A program made the position numbers and the translations under genes. A model generated the notes under the pieces. The model was not told where the DNA came from. It did not search any database and saw only the letters and a list, made by a program, of their open reading frames with translations. From an uncultured Pedobacter sp. (GTDB taxonomy: Bacteria > Bacteroidota > Bacteroidia > Sphingobacteriales > Sphingobacteriaceae), in assembly GCA_938008555.1 (NCBI GenBank), contig CALLKE010000136.1, forward strand, positions 1-8,053: a stretch of DNA of 8,053 bases. The letters are read 5' to 3'. Below, piece by piece: positions 1 to 5,358 of the stretch (positions are counted from its first letter, which is position 1; every line of letters begins with the position of its first letter).

Positions 1-37
1 AACTTTGATTTTTTTGCATAAACACAAAGTTCGACAT
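1..37 (-). CDS. Possible N-terminal fragment of an unidentified protein running off the left edge
   Basis: An ATG at 35-37 on the minus strand opens a frame that stays open to the edge (reads MSNFVFMQKNQS). Only 12 codons are visible, so the product cannot be identified and no domain can be claimed. Support comes from what precedes it. An AAGGAG Shine-Dalgarno core (complement of 55-60) lies upstream, which is unusually strong for a genome whose other starts have weak SDs, and a run of ten G lies between the SD and the start. A terminator at 140-169 separates it from tRNA-Arg, as expected for a new unit. A longer in-frame alternative would start at an ATG near 70 and translate the G run as glycines. 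Chance openness over so short a stretch is quite possible. Confidence 0.3.
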   Translation of the reverse strand, partial: MSNFVFMQKNQS

Positions 38-44
38 CACTGTT

Positions 45-54
45 CCCCCCCCCC
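45..54. repeat. Homopolymer tract of ten C (ten G on the minus strand)
   Basis: Ten consecutive C on the plus strand. Read on the minus strand this is G10, placed between an AAGGAG motif and a candidate ATG at 35-37. Long G/C homopolymers are known slippage sites in phase-variable loci of other bacteria. Here the tract would alter SD-to-start spacing rather than reading frame. Its length may also vary by sequencing error. Confidence 0.85.
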
Positions 55-77
55 TCCTTACCCTATCATACATTTAA

Positions 78-97
78 AAATACAACCCAATGTATTT
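78..97. repeat. Inverted repeat upstream of the left-edge gene
   Basis: AAATACA and TGTATTT form a perfect 7-bp inverted repeat with a 6-nt spacer. It lies 40-60 bp upstream of the candidate minus-strand start at 37, within the short gap after the tRNA terminator where that gene's promoter should be. I find no TAnnTTTG box there. Confidence 0.35.
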
Positions 98-139
98 ACA
101 ATTTATAAGAAAAAATAGGACGATTATTGATATATATAG

Positions 140-169
140 AAAAAGCCCTTCACATGTGAAGGGCTTTTT
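140..169 (-). terminator. Bidirectional intrinsic terminator behind tRNA-Arg
   Basis: A perfect 30-bp palindrome. The arms read AAAAAGCCCTTCAC and its complement around the centre, so each strand gives a GC-containing hairpin ending in five U. It lies 2 nt past the discriminator base of the minus-strand tRNA and is the obvious end of the ychF/tRNA transcript. By symmetry it would also stop plus-strand transcription entering from the left. Confidence 0.9.
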
Positions 170-171
170 AG

Positions 172-243
172 TGCACCCGATAGGAATCGAACCTATACCA
201 TGAGAACCGGAATCTCATATTCTATCCATTAAACTACGGGTGC
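172..243 (-). tRNA. tRNA-Arg (anticodon CCG)
   Basis: The minus strand folds as a full cloverleaf. The acceptor arm is GCACCCG paired with CGGGTGC, the D-stem GTTT/GAAT, the anticodon stem TGAGA/TCTCA with loop TTCCGGT, the variable loop TGGT, and the T-stem ATAGG/CCTAT with loop TTCGATT. The anticodon CCG reads the arginine codon CGG. The discriminator base is A at 172. The next bases are C and T, so the 3' CCA is not encoded and must be added by tRNA nucleotidyltransferase. The gene begins 16 nt after the ychF stop on the same strand with no terminator between them, and a strong terminator follows at 140-169. It may therefore be released from a ychF read-through transcript by RNase P and 3' processing. 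Confidence 0.96.
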
Positions 244-259
244 AGGAATTTTTTTGACT

Positions 260-1360
260 TTATACATTGAAACGGAAATGCATAATATCGCCGTCTTCTA
301 CAATATAGTTTTTCCCTTCTACACTTAATTTCCCAGCTTCTTTGCAAGCTGCCTCAGATTCTAAAGTAACAAAATCGTTGTATTTGATTACTTCTGATCG
401 AATGAATCCTTTTTCAAAGTCTGTGTGAATAACCCCTGCTGCCTGTGGAGCTGTGAATCCCTTGGTAATAGTCCATGCTCTTACTTCTTGCACTCCTGCA
501 GTAAAATAGGTCGACAAATTTAATAATTTATAGGCCGCTTTTATGAGCTGAGCAACTCCAGATTCTTTTAAGCCAAGATCTTCTAGAAATAGTTGTCGTT
601 CTTCATAGCTTTCTAGCTGGGATATTTCGGATTCAATTTGGGCAGAAATAATCAATACTTCTGCTTGCTCGTCCTGAACAGCATCTTGAACAGACTTGAC
701 ATATGAATTGCCATTAAGGATTGCTTTTTCATCCACGTTGCATACATACATGACTGGTTTTTGAGTCAGCAAAGACAGGTCGGCGATATATTCTTTATCC
801 TCGGCCGTAATGGGTGCAGTGCGGACTGATTGCCCTGATTCCAAATGACGTTTAACAATGTTGCAAACTTCATAGGTCTTTTTTGCATGCTTGTCACCTC
901 CCGTTTTTGCCATTTTCTCCACCTTCTGTATCTTTTTCAGAATGGTTTCCAGATCTTTTAATTGAAGTTCAGTGTCAATAATTTCTTTGTCTCTTACAGG
1001 GTCAACAGAGCCATCCACATGAATCACATTTGGGTCATCAAAGCAGCGTAATACATGTATGATTGCGTTTGTGGAGCGGATATTTCCCAAAAATTGATTT
1101 CCTAAGCCTTCGCCTTTACTAGCTCCTTTCACTAGACCGGCAATATCAACGATTTCAATGGTATTGGGCACCACACGATTGGGCTTAACGAGTTCAGCCA
1201 ATTTGTTGAGACGCTCATCAGGTACCGTAATGACACCAACATTGGGCTCTATCGTGCAAAATGGAAAATTTGCTGCTTGTGCTTTTGCATTTGATAGGCA
1301 ATTAAAAAGAGTTGATTTTCCAACATTTGGTAATCCAACGATTCCACATTGTAAGGCCAT
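260..1360 (-). CDS. ychF: Redox-regulated ribosome-associated ATPase YchF (OLA1 family)
   Basis: A universally conserved Obg-like P-loop NTPase that hydrolyses ATP rather than GTP and associates with ribosomes. The 366 residues match the usual length of about 363. Visible motifs are the P-loop GLPNVGKST at 9-17, the FPFCTIEPN segment at 32-40, the G3 region DIAG at 72-75 followed by the family signature KGASKGEGLGN, and NVDE at 208-211. That NxxE replaces the GTPase NKxD and fits ATP preference. A coiled-coil insertion lies near 130-175. The C-terminal TGS domain begins near 280 and ends in the typical GDIMHFRFNV. Cys35, the redox-sensitive residue reported in E. coli YchF, is conserved. The ATG has no clear SD. 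A -7 box at 1426-1433 and a hairpin at 1391-1417 precede it, and tRNA-Arg follows 16 nt after the stop. Confidence 0.97.
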   Translation of the reverse strand: MALQCGIVGLPNVGKSTLFNCLSNAKAQAANFPFCTIEPNVGVITVPDERLNKLAELVKPNRVVPNTIEIVDIAGLVKGASKGEGLGNQFLGNIRSTNAIIHVLRCFDDPNVIHVDGSVDPVRDKEIIDTELQLKDLETILKKIQKVEKMAKTGGDKHAKKTYEVCNIVKRHLESGQSVRTAPITAEDKEYIADLSLLTQKPVMYVCNVDEKAILNGNSYVKSVQDAVQDEQAEVLIISAQIESEISQLESYEERQLFLEDLGLKESGVAQLIKAAYKLLNLSTYFTAGVQEVRAWTITKGFTAPQAAGVIHTDFEKGFIRSEVIKYNDFVTLESEAACKEAGKLSVEGKNYIVEDGDIMHFRFNV

Positions 1361-1390
1361 GTATTATTCTAACTTGTTGAAGATGCTTTT

Positions 1391-1417
1391 TTAAGACACA
1401 CTGAATGTGTGTCTTAA
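1391..1417 (-). promoter_or_regulatory. 5'-terminal stem-loop in the ychF leader
   Basis: A perfect 11-bp inverted repeat (TTAAGACACAC and its complement) with a 5-nt loop. The predicted ychF transcript start, taken from the -7 box at 1426-1433, is near 1420. The hairpin would therefore occupy the very 5' end of the mRNA, about 30 nt before the ATG. Such 5' hairpins are known to stabilise mRNAs in E. coli. It is not a good terminator for the gene upstream, because on the minus strand it is followed by A, not U. Confidence 0.6.
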
Positions 1418-1425
1418 TTTTGGTG

Positions 1426-1433
1426 CAAAGATA
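1426..1433 (-). promoter_or_regulatory. Putative ychF promoter, -7 box TATCTTTG
   Basis: The minus strand reads TATCTTTG, an exact match to the Bacteroidota -7 consensus TAnnTTTG and identical to the box in front of rnpB. The spacing to the start codon implies a leader of about 60 nt. No convincing -33 TTTG is present at the expected distance, so this is a half-supported promoter. Confidence 0.5.
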
Positions 1434-1499
1434 AAAATTATGAATGGCTTTTTACCTTGTGCTTAGAATACGTTGTTGATAAGACGAGACTAATACTTT

Positions 1500-1859
1500 T
1501 CAAGAGAAAAGCATTTTTATGGCAACAAAAATAAGAATTAAGCTAAATATTTTTTTAAGCACCTCTTGTGGAAGCTCAATGGATATTTTAGCCCCAAAAA
1601 AACTGCCAATAATGAACCCTAGGCAAATTATAACCGCTGCTCGAATATCTACAAATCCTTCTTTATAGTACGACCAAGCTGCTAGCAGACCAATAGGAGG
1701 TACCATCAAGGCGAGTGTTGTTCCTTGTGCAGATTTTTGAGAAAAATGAAGCAAAAACACAAGTGCTGGAATAATTATTATTCCTCCCCCAATGCCTATA
1801 ATTCCGCTTAAAATGCCAGCTGTTAAACCAATGATAAGAAGTAGAGGTAATGTTTCCAT
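1500..1859 (-). CDS. Half-size TSUP (TauE/SafE) family membrane permease
   Basis: A small hydrophobic protein of about 119 residues. It resembles one repeat of the TSUP family, whose full-length members have about 250 residues and export sulfite, sulfonates or related anions. The first helix carries the family pattern GIIGIGGGIIIIPALVFLL, followed by FSQ..AQGTTLALMVPPIG, with two or three further hydrophobic segments (about four in total). Single-repeat forms are expected to dimerise, and the substrate cannot be inferred. Start choice: an upstream TTG at 1877 overlaps the -7 box and is rejected. ATG codons at 1868 and 1859 both remain possible. I prefer 1859, which is preceded by AGGA at 8 nt and gives the N-terminus METLPLLL. 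The gene has its own promoter at 1875-1904, and no clear terminator follows it before ychF. Confidence 0.85.
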   Translation of the reverse strand: METLPLLLIIGLTAGILSGIIGIGGGIIIIPALVFLLHFSQKSAQGTTLALMVPPIGLLAAWSYYKEGFVDIRAAVIICLGFIIGSFFGAKISIELPQEVLKKIFSLILIFVAIKMLFS

Positions 1860-1874
1860 ATTGTTCATCCTAGG

Positions 1875-1904
1875 CAAAGGTAGGTGAAGTTGTTTGAAAA
1901 CAAA
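1875..1904 (-). promoter_or_regulatory. TSUP gene promoter (TTTG-N18-TACCTTTG)
   Basis: On the minus strand, TTTG (complement of 1901-1904) lies 18 bp before TACCTTTG (complement of 1875-1882). This matches the Bacteroidota -33/-7 consensus. The transcript start is expected near 1869, almost on top of the first ATG, so the leader is about 0-10 nt. Confidence 0.7.
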
Positions 1905-2149
1905 AAGTGATCCTTTTTGAGGAAAGAGAAAAAAATGATTTACTCCCCAGAAGTGATAATTTGATATGGAACATGAGCTGCCATCTAAGATTTAATGTTA
2001 GTCTAGCAATTGAGTGTGCTAGCTGTCATAGTGCTAGTATTTGCTGTTAAAGCGACCATCATATTAGCTACTACTTGAGCATATAGCAATGAAAATGAGT
2101 TATGTAAACTTAGTGCAGGAAGATTTTCTGTACATAGATTGGCCTTCTA

Positions 2150-2179
2150 TTGCAATATAGCGCGTTATTGCTATTTTTG
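2150..2179 (+). promoter_or_regulatory. LOG gene promoter (TTG-N19-TATTTTTG)
   Basis: TTG at 2150-2152 and TATTTTTG at 2172-2179 are separated by 19 bp, the consensus spacing for Bacteroidota sigma-A promoters. The start site is expected near 2185, giving a leader of almost 90 nt. Confidence 0.65.
2152..2171. promoter_or_regulatory. Operator-like dyad inside the LOG promoter spacer
   Basis: The half-sites GCAATATAGC and GCGTTATTGC form a 20-bp dyad with 8 of 10 symmetric positions, centred between 2161 and 2162. It almost exactly fills the space between the -33 and -7 elements, the classic position for a repressor or a MerR-type spacer binder. No candidate regulator gene is in the window. 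Confidence 0.4.
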
Positions 2180-2184
2180 GCCTG

Positions 2185-2229
2185 CTAGGTTCTAGGTTCT
2201 ACGATACTGCGGTAATGCTGTCGTATAGA
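2185..2229 (+). repeat. Tandem heptamer and hairpin in the LOG leader
   Basis: CTAGGTT is repeated twice in tandem, with a partial third copy CTA, at 2185-2201. It overlaps the base of a stem, TACGA at 2200-2204 paired with TCGTA at 2221-2225. Two further inner pairs and an outer TCTA/TAGA pair extend the stem across a 2-nt bulge. All of it lies in the predicted 5' untranslated region. No known riboswitch class is recognised. Confidence 0.4.
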
Positions 2230-2273
2230 CTTAAACAAAAACGAATTTAAATGGCATCAAAACTGTGAATTAT

Positions 2274-2981
2274 ATGACAAGTGATGAAAAAATAAGAAGT
2301 GCTCTAGAAACGAAAGATTGGAAAGAAATCAAGGTTACTGACTCTTGGCAAATATTTAAGATTATGGCCGAGTTTGTGGACGGATTTGAAAAGCTAGCCC
2401 GTATTGGCCCTTGTGTTTCTATTTTTGGATCGGCCCGAACTCATGAGAGTAATAACCATTATAAAATAGCAGAAGATTGCGCGCGCCTACTCACCGAACG
2501 TGGCTATGGTGTTATTTCAGGTGGCGGACCGGGTATTATGGAGGCAGCTAATAAAGGGGCTTTCGAGGCTGGAGGGAAATCTGTTGGACTTAATATTGAT
2601 TTACCATTCGAGCAATTCCATAATAAGTATATCGATAAAGATAAAATATTAGAATTCGATTACTTCTTTATCCGAAAAGTAATGTTCATGAAGTATTCTC
2701 AGGGATTTATTGTACTTCCAGGTGGATTTGGTACAATGGATGAACTCTTTGAAGCTTTAACGTTGATTCAGACGGGTAAGGTAGCTCGTTTCCCAATTGT
2801 GCTGATTGGTTCAGCGTACTGGAGTGGTTTAATTGATTGGGTAAAAAATGTCATGCTTGACTCCGAGCAAAATATCTGCGAAGAGGATCTTAATTTATTC
2901 CGGCTAGTAGATACTGCTGAAGAAGCTGCGGGACATATTTTTAAATTTTATGAGAAATATGCTTTGAAGCCAAACTTCTAA
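2274..2981 (+). CDS. LOG-family (TIGR00730-like) Rossmann-fold nucleotide hydrolase
   Basis: A protein of about 235 residues from the lysine decarboxylase-like/LOG family. Members cleave nucleoside 5'-monophosphates to free base and ribose 5-phosphate (cytokinin riboside 5'-monophosphate phosphoribohydrolase or general nucleotide nucleosidase). The older label 'lysine decarboxylase' is misleading. Numbered from the ATG, visible motifs are SIFGSAR at 49-55, GGGPGIMEAAN at 83-93, the R134/K135 pair, and the active-site loop PGGFGTMDE at 149-157. An N-terminal segment of about 45 residues precedes the Rossmann core. The cellular substrate in bacteria like this is uncertain. A GTG three codons upstream (2265) is an alternative start. 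I prefer the ATG, although neither has an SD. The gene has its own promoter and a strong terminator, so it is probably monocistronic. Confidence 0.92.
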   Translation: MTSDEKIRSALETKDWKEIKVTDSWQIFKIMAEFVDGFEKLARIGPCVSIFGSARTHESNNHYKIAEDCARLLTERGYGVISGGGPGIMEAANKGAFEAGGKSVGLNIDLPFEQFHNKYIDKDKILEFDYFFIRKVMFMKYSQGFIVLPGGFGTMDELFEALTLIQTGKVARFPIVLIGSAYWSGLIDWVKNVMLDSEQNICEEDLNLFRLVDTAEEAAGHIFKFYEKYALKPNF

Positions 2982-2993
2982 AAAACTTCGAAT

Positions 2994-3038
2994 AAAAAAA
3001 GCCGAAAACAATGCACTAATATGTTTTTGGCTTTTTTT
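2994..3038 (+). terminator. Intrinsic terminator after the LOG gene
   Basis: An A7 run, then GCC and AAAACA, pair across an 11-nt loop with TGTTTT and GGC followed by T7, with one mismatch in the stem. It begins 12 bp after the LOG stop. The flanking A run makes it potentially bidirectional. Confidence 0.88.
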
Positions 3039-3143
3039 ATGCAGTAATTACACCTTAGCCTTGAGATAAACAGTTCTTTGTTTAAATGACTCTCCAAAAA
3101 CGACTCTTTATAAAATGCCCCTAATTCCTTACATATCCGAACC

Positions 3144-4625
3144 ATGAACAAAATCCTTGTAGCCAACCGTGGCGAGATTGCTTTACGTGTGATGCGTTCG
3201 GCCCGAGAAATGGGTATTGCAACTGTAGCAGTGTATTCTGAAGCCGATCGAGATGCTCTGCATGTGCGCTATGCGGATGAAGCTATTGCTATTGGTGCTG
3301 CACCCTCTAATCAATCTTATTTGGTAATAGATAAAATTATTGATGCGTGTATACAGACTGGTGCGGATGCTATCCATCCAGGATATGGTTTTTTATCCGA
3401 GAATGCTGATTTTGCTCGCCAAGTAAAACAGGCAGGATTGATATTGATAGGCCCTTCTCCAGAAGCAATGGAGATTATGGGGAATAAACTTTCTGCAAAA
3501 GCTGCAGCAATGAAATATCGGATCCCCATGGTTCCTGGTACTGAAGAAGCTGTAACAGATATTCATGATGCTAAGCTAAAAGCGATTGAAATAGGTTTTC
3601 CTATTCTAATAAAAGCTGCTGCTGGCGGTGGAGGTAAAGGAATGCGCATTGTAGAAAATGTGTCAGATTTTGAAGAACAGATGCATTTAGCTGCATCAGA
3701 GGCTAAATCGGCTTTTGGAGATGGATCTGTTTTTATTGAACGTTATGTGTCGTCTCCACGCCATATCGAGATACAGGTTTTGGGGGATAATTATGGGAAT
3801 ATTCTGCATTTATTTGAGCGTGATTGTTCCATTCAAAGAAGGCATCAAAAAGTGATTGAAGAAGCCCCATCAGCAGTATTGACTCCCGAAATTCGAGCAA
3901 AGATGGGCAAGTGTGCGGTAGATGTTGCACGTTCCTGTATGTATACGGGCACTGGTACAGTTGAGTTTATTCTGGATGAAAATCTGAATTTTTTCTTTTT
4001 GGAGATGAATACACGCTTGCAGGTTGAGCATCCTGTTACCGAAATGATCACAGGGCTTGATTTGGTAAAAGAGCAAATTAAGGTAGCAAGAGGCGAGGCG
4101 CTCAGTTTTGAGCAGAAAGATATTAAGATGACTGGACATGCTGTGGAGCTTAGAGTATATGCTGAGGATCCAGCCACTAATTTTTTACCAGATATTGGAA
4201 TACTTCAGTCCTACAAAATACCTCAAGGACCTGGTGTGCGTGTGGATGATGGCTTTGAAGAAGGCATGGAAATTTCCATTTATTATGATCCCATGATTGC
4301 CAAGTTAATTACGTATGGAAAAGACCGTAAAGAAGCCATTGAGCGGATGATTCGAGCCATTAATGAATATGAAATTACAGGAATTGAGACGACATTAAGC
4401 TTCGGGAAGTTTGTGATGCAGCACGCTGCTTTTACCTCTGGAAAGTTTGATACCCATTTTGTCAAAAACTATTTCACGCCAGAGGTGTTAAACAGTGGAA
4501 CTAAAGACGAAGCAATGATTGCATCTCTTATTGCTACGCAATTATTTGAAACCAAAACATCGAGTGCTATATCAAATAGTTTAAGCCAGAGCTCTAGTTG
4601 GACAAGAAATAGAAAGAAACTCTAG
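3144..4625 (+). CDS. accC: Biotin carboxylase subunit of an acyl-CoA (acetyl- or propionyl-CoA) carboxylase
   Basis: Carboxylates biotin on a carrier protein using ATP and bicarbonate, the first half-reaction of acyl-CoA carboxylases. The N-terminal domain opens KILVANRGEIALR. The ATP-grasp domain has the glycine loop AGGGGKGMR at 160-168, ERDCS at 225-229, HQK at 234-236, and EMNTRLQVEHPVTE at 287-300, which holds the metal-binding Glu and Asn, the catalytic Arg291 and Glu295. Arg337 (ELRVYAEDP) corresponds to E. coli AccC Arg338. The biotin carboxylase C-terminal domain follows. At 493 residues it is about 45 longer than E. coli AccC (449). The tail ends SSWTRNRKKL, which recalls the longer subunits paired with propionyl/methylmalonyl-type carboxylases. 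No biotin carrier or carboxyltransferase gene is adjacent, so the partner and acyl-CoA specificity are open. No promoter or SD is obvious. ribE follows after 52 bp. Confidence 0.93.
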   Translation: MNKILVANRGEIALRVMRSAREMGIATVAVYSEADRDALHVRYADEAIAIGAAPSNQSYLVIDKIIDACIQTGADAIHPGYGFLSENADFARQVKQAGLILIGPSPEAMEIMGNKLSAKAAAMKYRIPMVPGTEEAVTDIHDAKLKAIEIGFPILIKAAAGGGGKGMRIVENVSDFEEQMHLAASEAKSAFGDGSVFIERYVSSPRHIEIQVLGDNYGNILHLFERDCSIQRRHQKVIEEAPSAVLTPEIRAKMGKCAVDVARSCMYTGTGTVEFILDENLNFFFLEMNTRLQVEHPVTEMITGLDLVKEQIKVARGEALSFEQKDIKMTGHAVELRVYAEDPATNFLPDIGILQSYKIPQGPGVRVDDGFEEGMEISIYYDPMIAKLITYGKDRKEAIERMIRAINEYEITGIETTLSFGKFVMQHAAFTSGKFDTHFVKNYFTPEVLNSGTKDEAMIASLIATQLFETKTSSAISNSLSQSSSWTRNRKKL

Positions 4626-4677
4626 TGCGTACTAAAGAAGAGATAGCTTAAATTGATAATACAAATTAAATTCCCAC

Positions 4678-5280
4678 ATGTTTACAGGAATAATAGAGGC
4701 TTTAGGAGAAGTCACAGCTTTGAAACAGGAGCAAGGAAATCTTCATATCACGATCAAATCCACAATCTCGTCCGAGTTAAAGATTGACCAATCAGTTGCA
4801 CATAATGGTATTTGTTTGACAGTTGTAAGCCTCGATCACGAATCACATACGGTAACTGCAATTGAAGAAACTCTTCAAAAAACAAATTTAAGAATGCTAG
4901 AGCTGGGCTCCCTTGTTAATTTAGAGCGTTGTATGCAACTGAATGGACGTTTAGATGGGCATATTGTTCAAGGACATGTGGATCAAACAGCTGTTTGTAC
5001 TTCACGAAAAGAGTTAGATGGGAGCTGGATATTTTCATTTGAATATGACACTGCTCAAGGAAACATCACGGTTGAAAAAGGATCTATCACGATTAATGGA
5101 ATTAGTTTAACGGTTTTAGATTCTAAAACAAATGGTTTTTCAGTAGCCATTATCCCCTATACGTATGAGAATACGAATATGAAACAAATTCAGGTTGGGT
5201 CTGTCGTAAATCTAGAGTTTGATATTATTGGGAAGTACATCACTAAACTAGTCGCACGGCAAATACCAACATCTCTCTAG
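4678..5280 (+). CDS. ribE: Riboflavin synthase, alpha subunit
   Basis: Catalyses dismutation of two 6,7-dimethyl-8-ribityllumazines to riboflavin plus the pyrimidinedione, the last step of riboflavin synthesis. The 200 residues match the family. The N-terminus MFTGIIE is diagnostic. The two lumazine-binding beta-barrel repeats are visible as an internal duplication: VAHNGICLTV at 40-49 mirrors ITINGISLTV at 137-146, and VNLERCMQLNGRL at 80-92 mirrors VNLEFDIIGKYIT at 177-189. GHIVQGHVD at 94-102 joins the barrels. It lies 52 bp after the biotin carboxylase gene with no terminator or TAnnTTTG box between them, so co-transcription is likely. No FMN riboswitch or other rib genes are present. No clear terminator follows, and transcripts may run toward rnpB. 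In some genomes this gene is called ribC or ribE. Confidence 0.95.
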   Translation: MFTGIIEALGEVTALKQEQGNLHITIKSTISSELKIDQSVAHNGICLTVVSLDHESHTVTAIEETLQKTNLRMLELGSLVNLERCMQLNGRLDGHIVQGHVDQTAVCTSRKELDGSWIFSFEYDTAQGNITVEKGSITINGISLTVLDSKTNGFSVAIIPYTYENTNMKQIQVGSVVNLEFDIIGKYITKLVARQIPTSL

Positions 5281-5345
5281 GGACTATTGGAGGTATGGGT
5301 AAAGTTCACTACTATTTAAATTCAAGAAGCTATTTCTTAAAAAAG

Positions 5346-5353
5346 TATCTTTG
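5346..5353 (+). promoter_or_regulatory. rnpB promoter, -7 box TATCTTTG
   Basis: TATCTTTG matches TAnnTTTG exactly and ends 6 bp before the 5' end of RNase P RNA as defined by P1 pairing (5359). No TTTG is present at -33. Because the RNA 5' end is fixed independently by structure, this box calibrates start sites for the other promoters here. Confidence 0.7.
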
Positions 5354-5358
5354 CCGCT

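Larger units (their letters stand above)
1860..2273. other. Intergenic region between divergent TSUP and LOG genes
   Basis: About 410 bp with no supportable gene. It holds the TSUP promoter (1875-1904, minus) and the LOG promoter (2150-2179, plus) with its leader. The stretch between about 1990 and 2200 is unusually rich in CTAG (five copies, at about 2003, 2018, 2034, 2186 and 2193) and in GCAAT or ATTGC words. GTGCTAG occurs twice 15 bp apart near 2016 and 2031. A 23-codon ORF at 2089-2160 has no coding support. Confidence 0.6.

Noticed and set aside
1..31. AACTTTG...CAAAGTT inverted repeat at the left edge as a terminator
   Set aside because: The 7-bp arms are AT-rich with a 17-nt loop and no U tract, and they overlap the candidate left-edge reading frame.
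1158..1394. A 78-codon plus-strand ORF
   Set aside because: It is antisense to the P-loop and switch regions of ychF and runs into its leader hairpin.
2089..2160. A 23-codon plus-strand ORF (MKMSYVNLVQEDFLYIDWPS...) in the TSUP-LOG intergenic region
   Set aside because: It has no SD and no promoter at the right distance, and its stop codon falls inside the LOG promoter spacer dyad. The translation matches no family I know. Its length is within chance.
2978..3166. A 62-codon minus-strand ORF between LOG and accC
   Set aside because: It runs through the LOG terminator hairpin and overlaps the accC start. Its lysine-rich translation is what AT-rich spacer gives.
3845..4177. A 110-codon minus-strand ORF inside the biotin carboxylase gene
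   Set aside because: It is fully antisense to a well-conserved ATP-grasp domain, and its translation is a shadow of that codon pattern.
4626..4677. An FMN riboswitch upstream of ribE
   Set aside because: The gap is only 52 bp and shows none of the conserved RFN-element segments.
5310..5345. A weak stem (AAGAA/TTCTT) after ribE as a terminator
   Set aside because: It has five AU-rich pairs with no G+C core and is followed by A rather than U on the transcript. It is not supportable.
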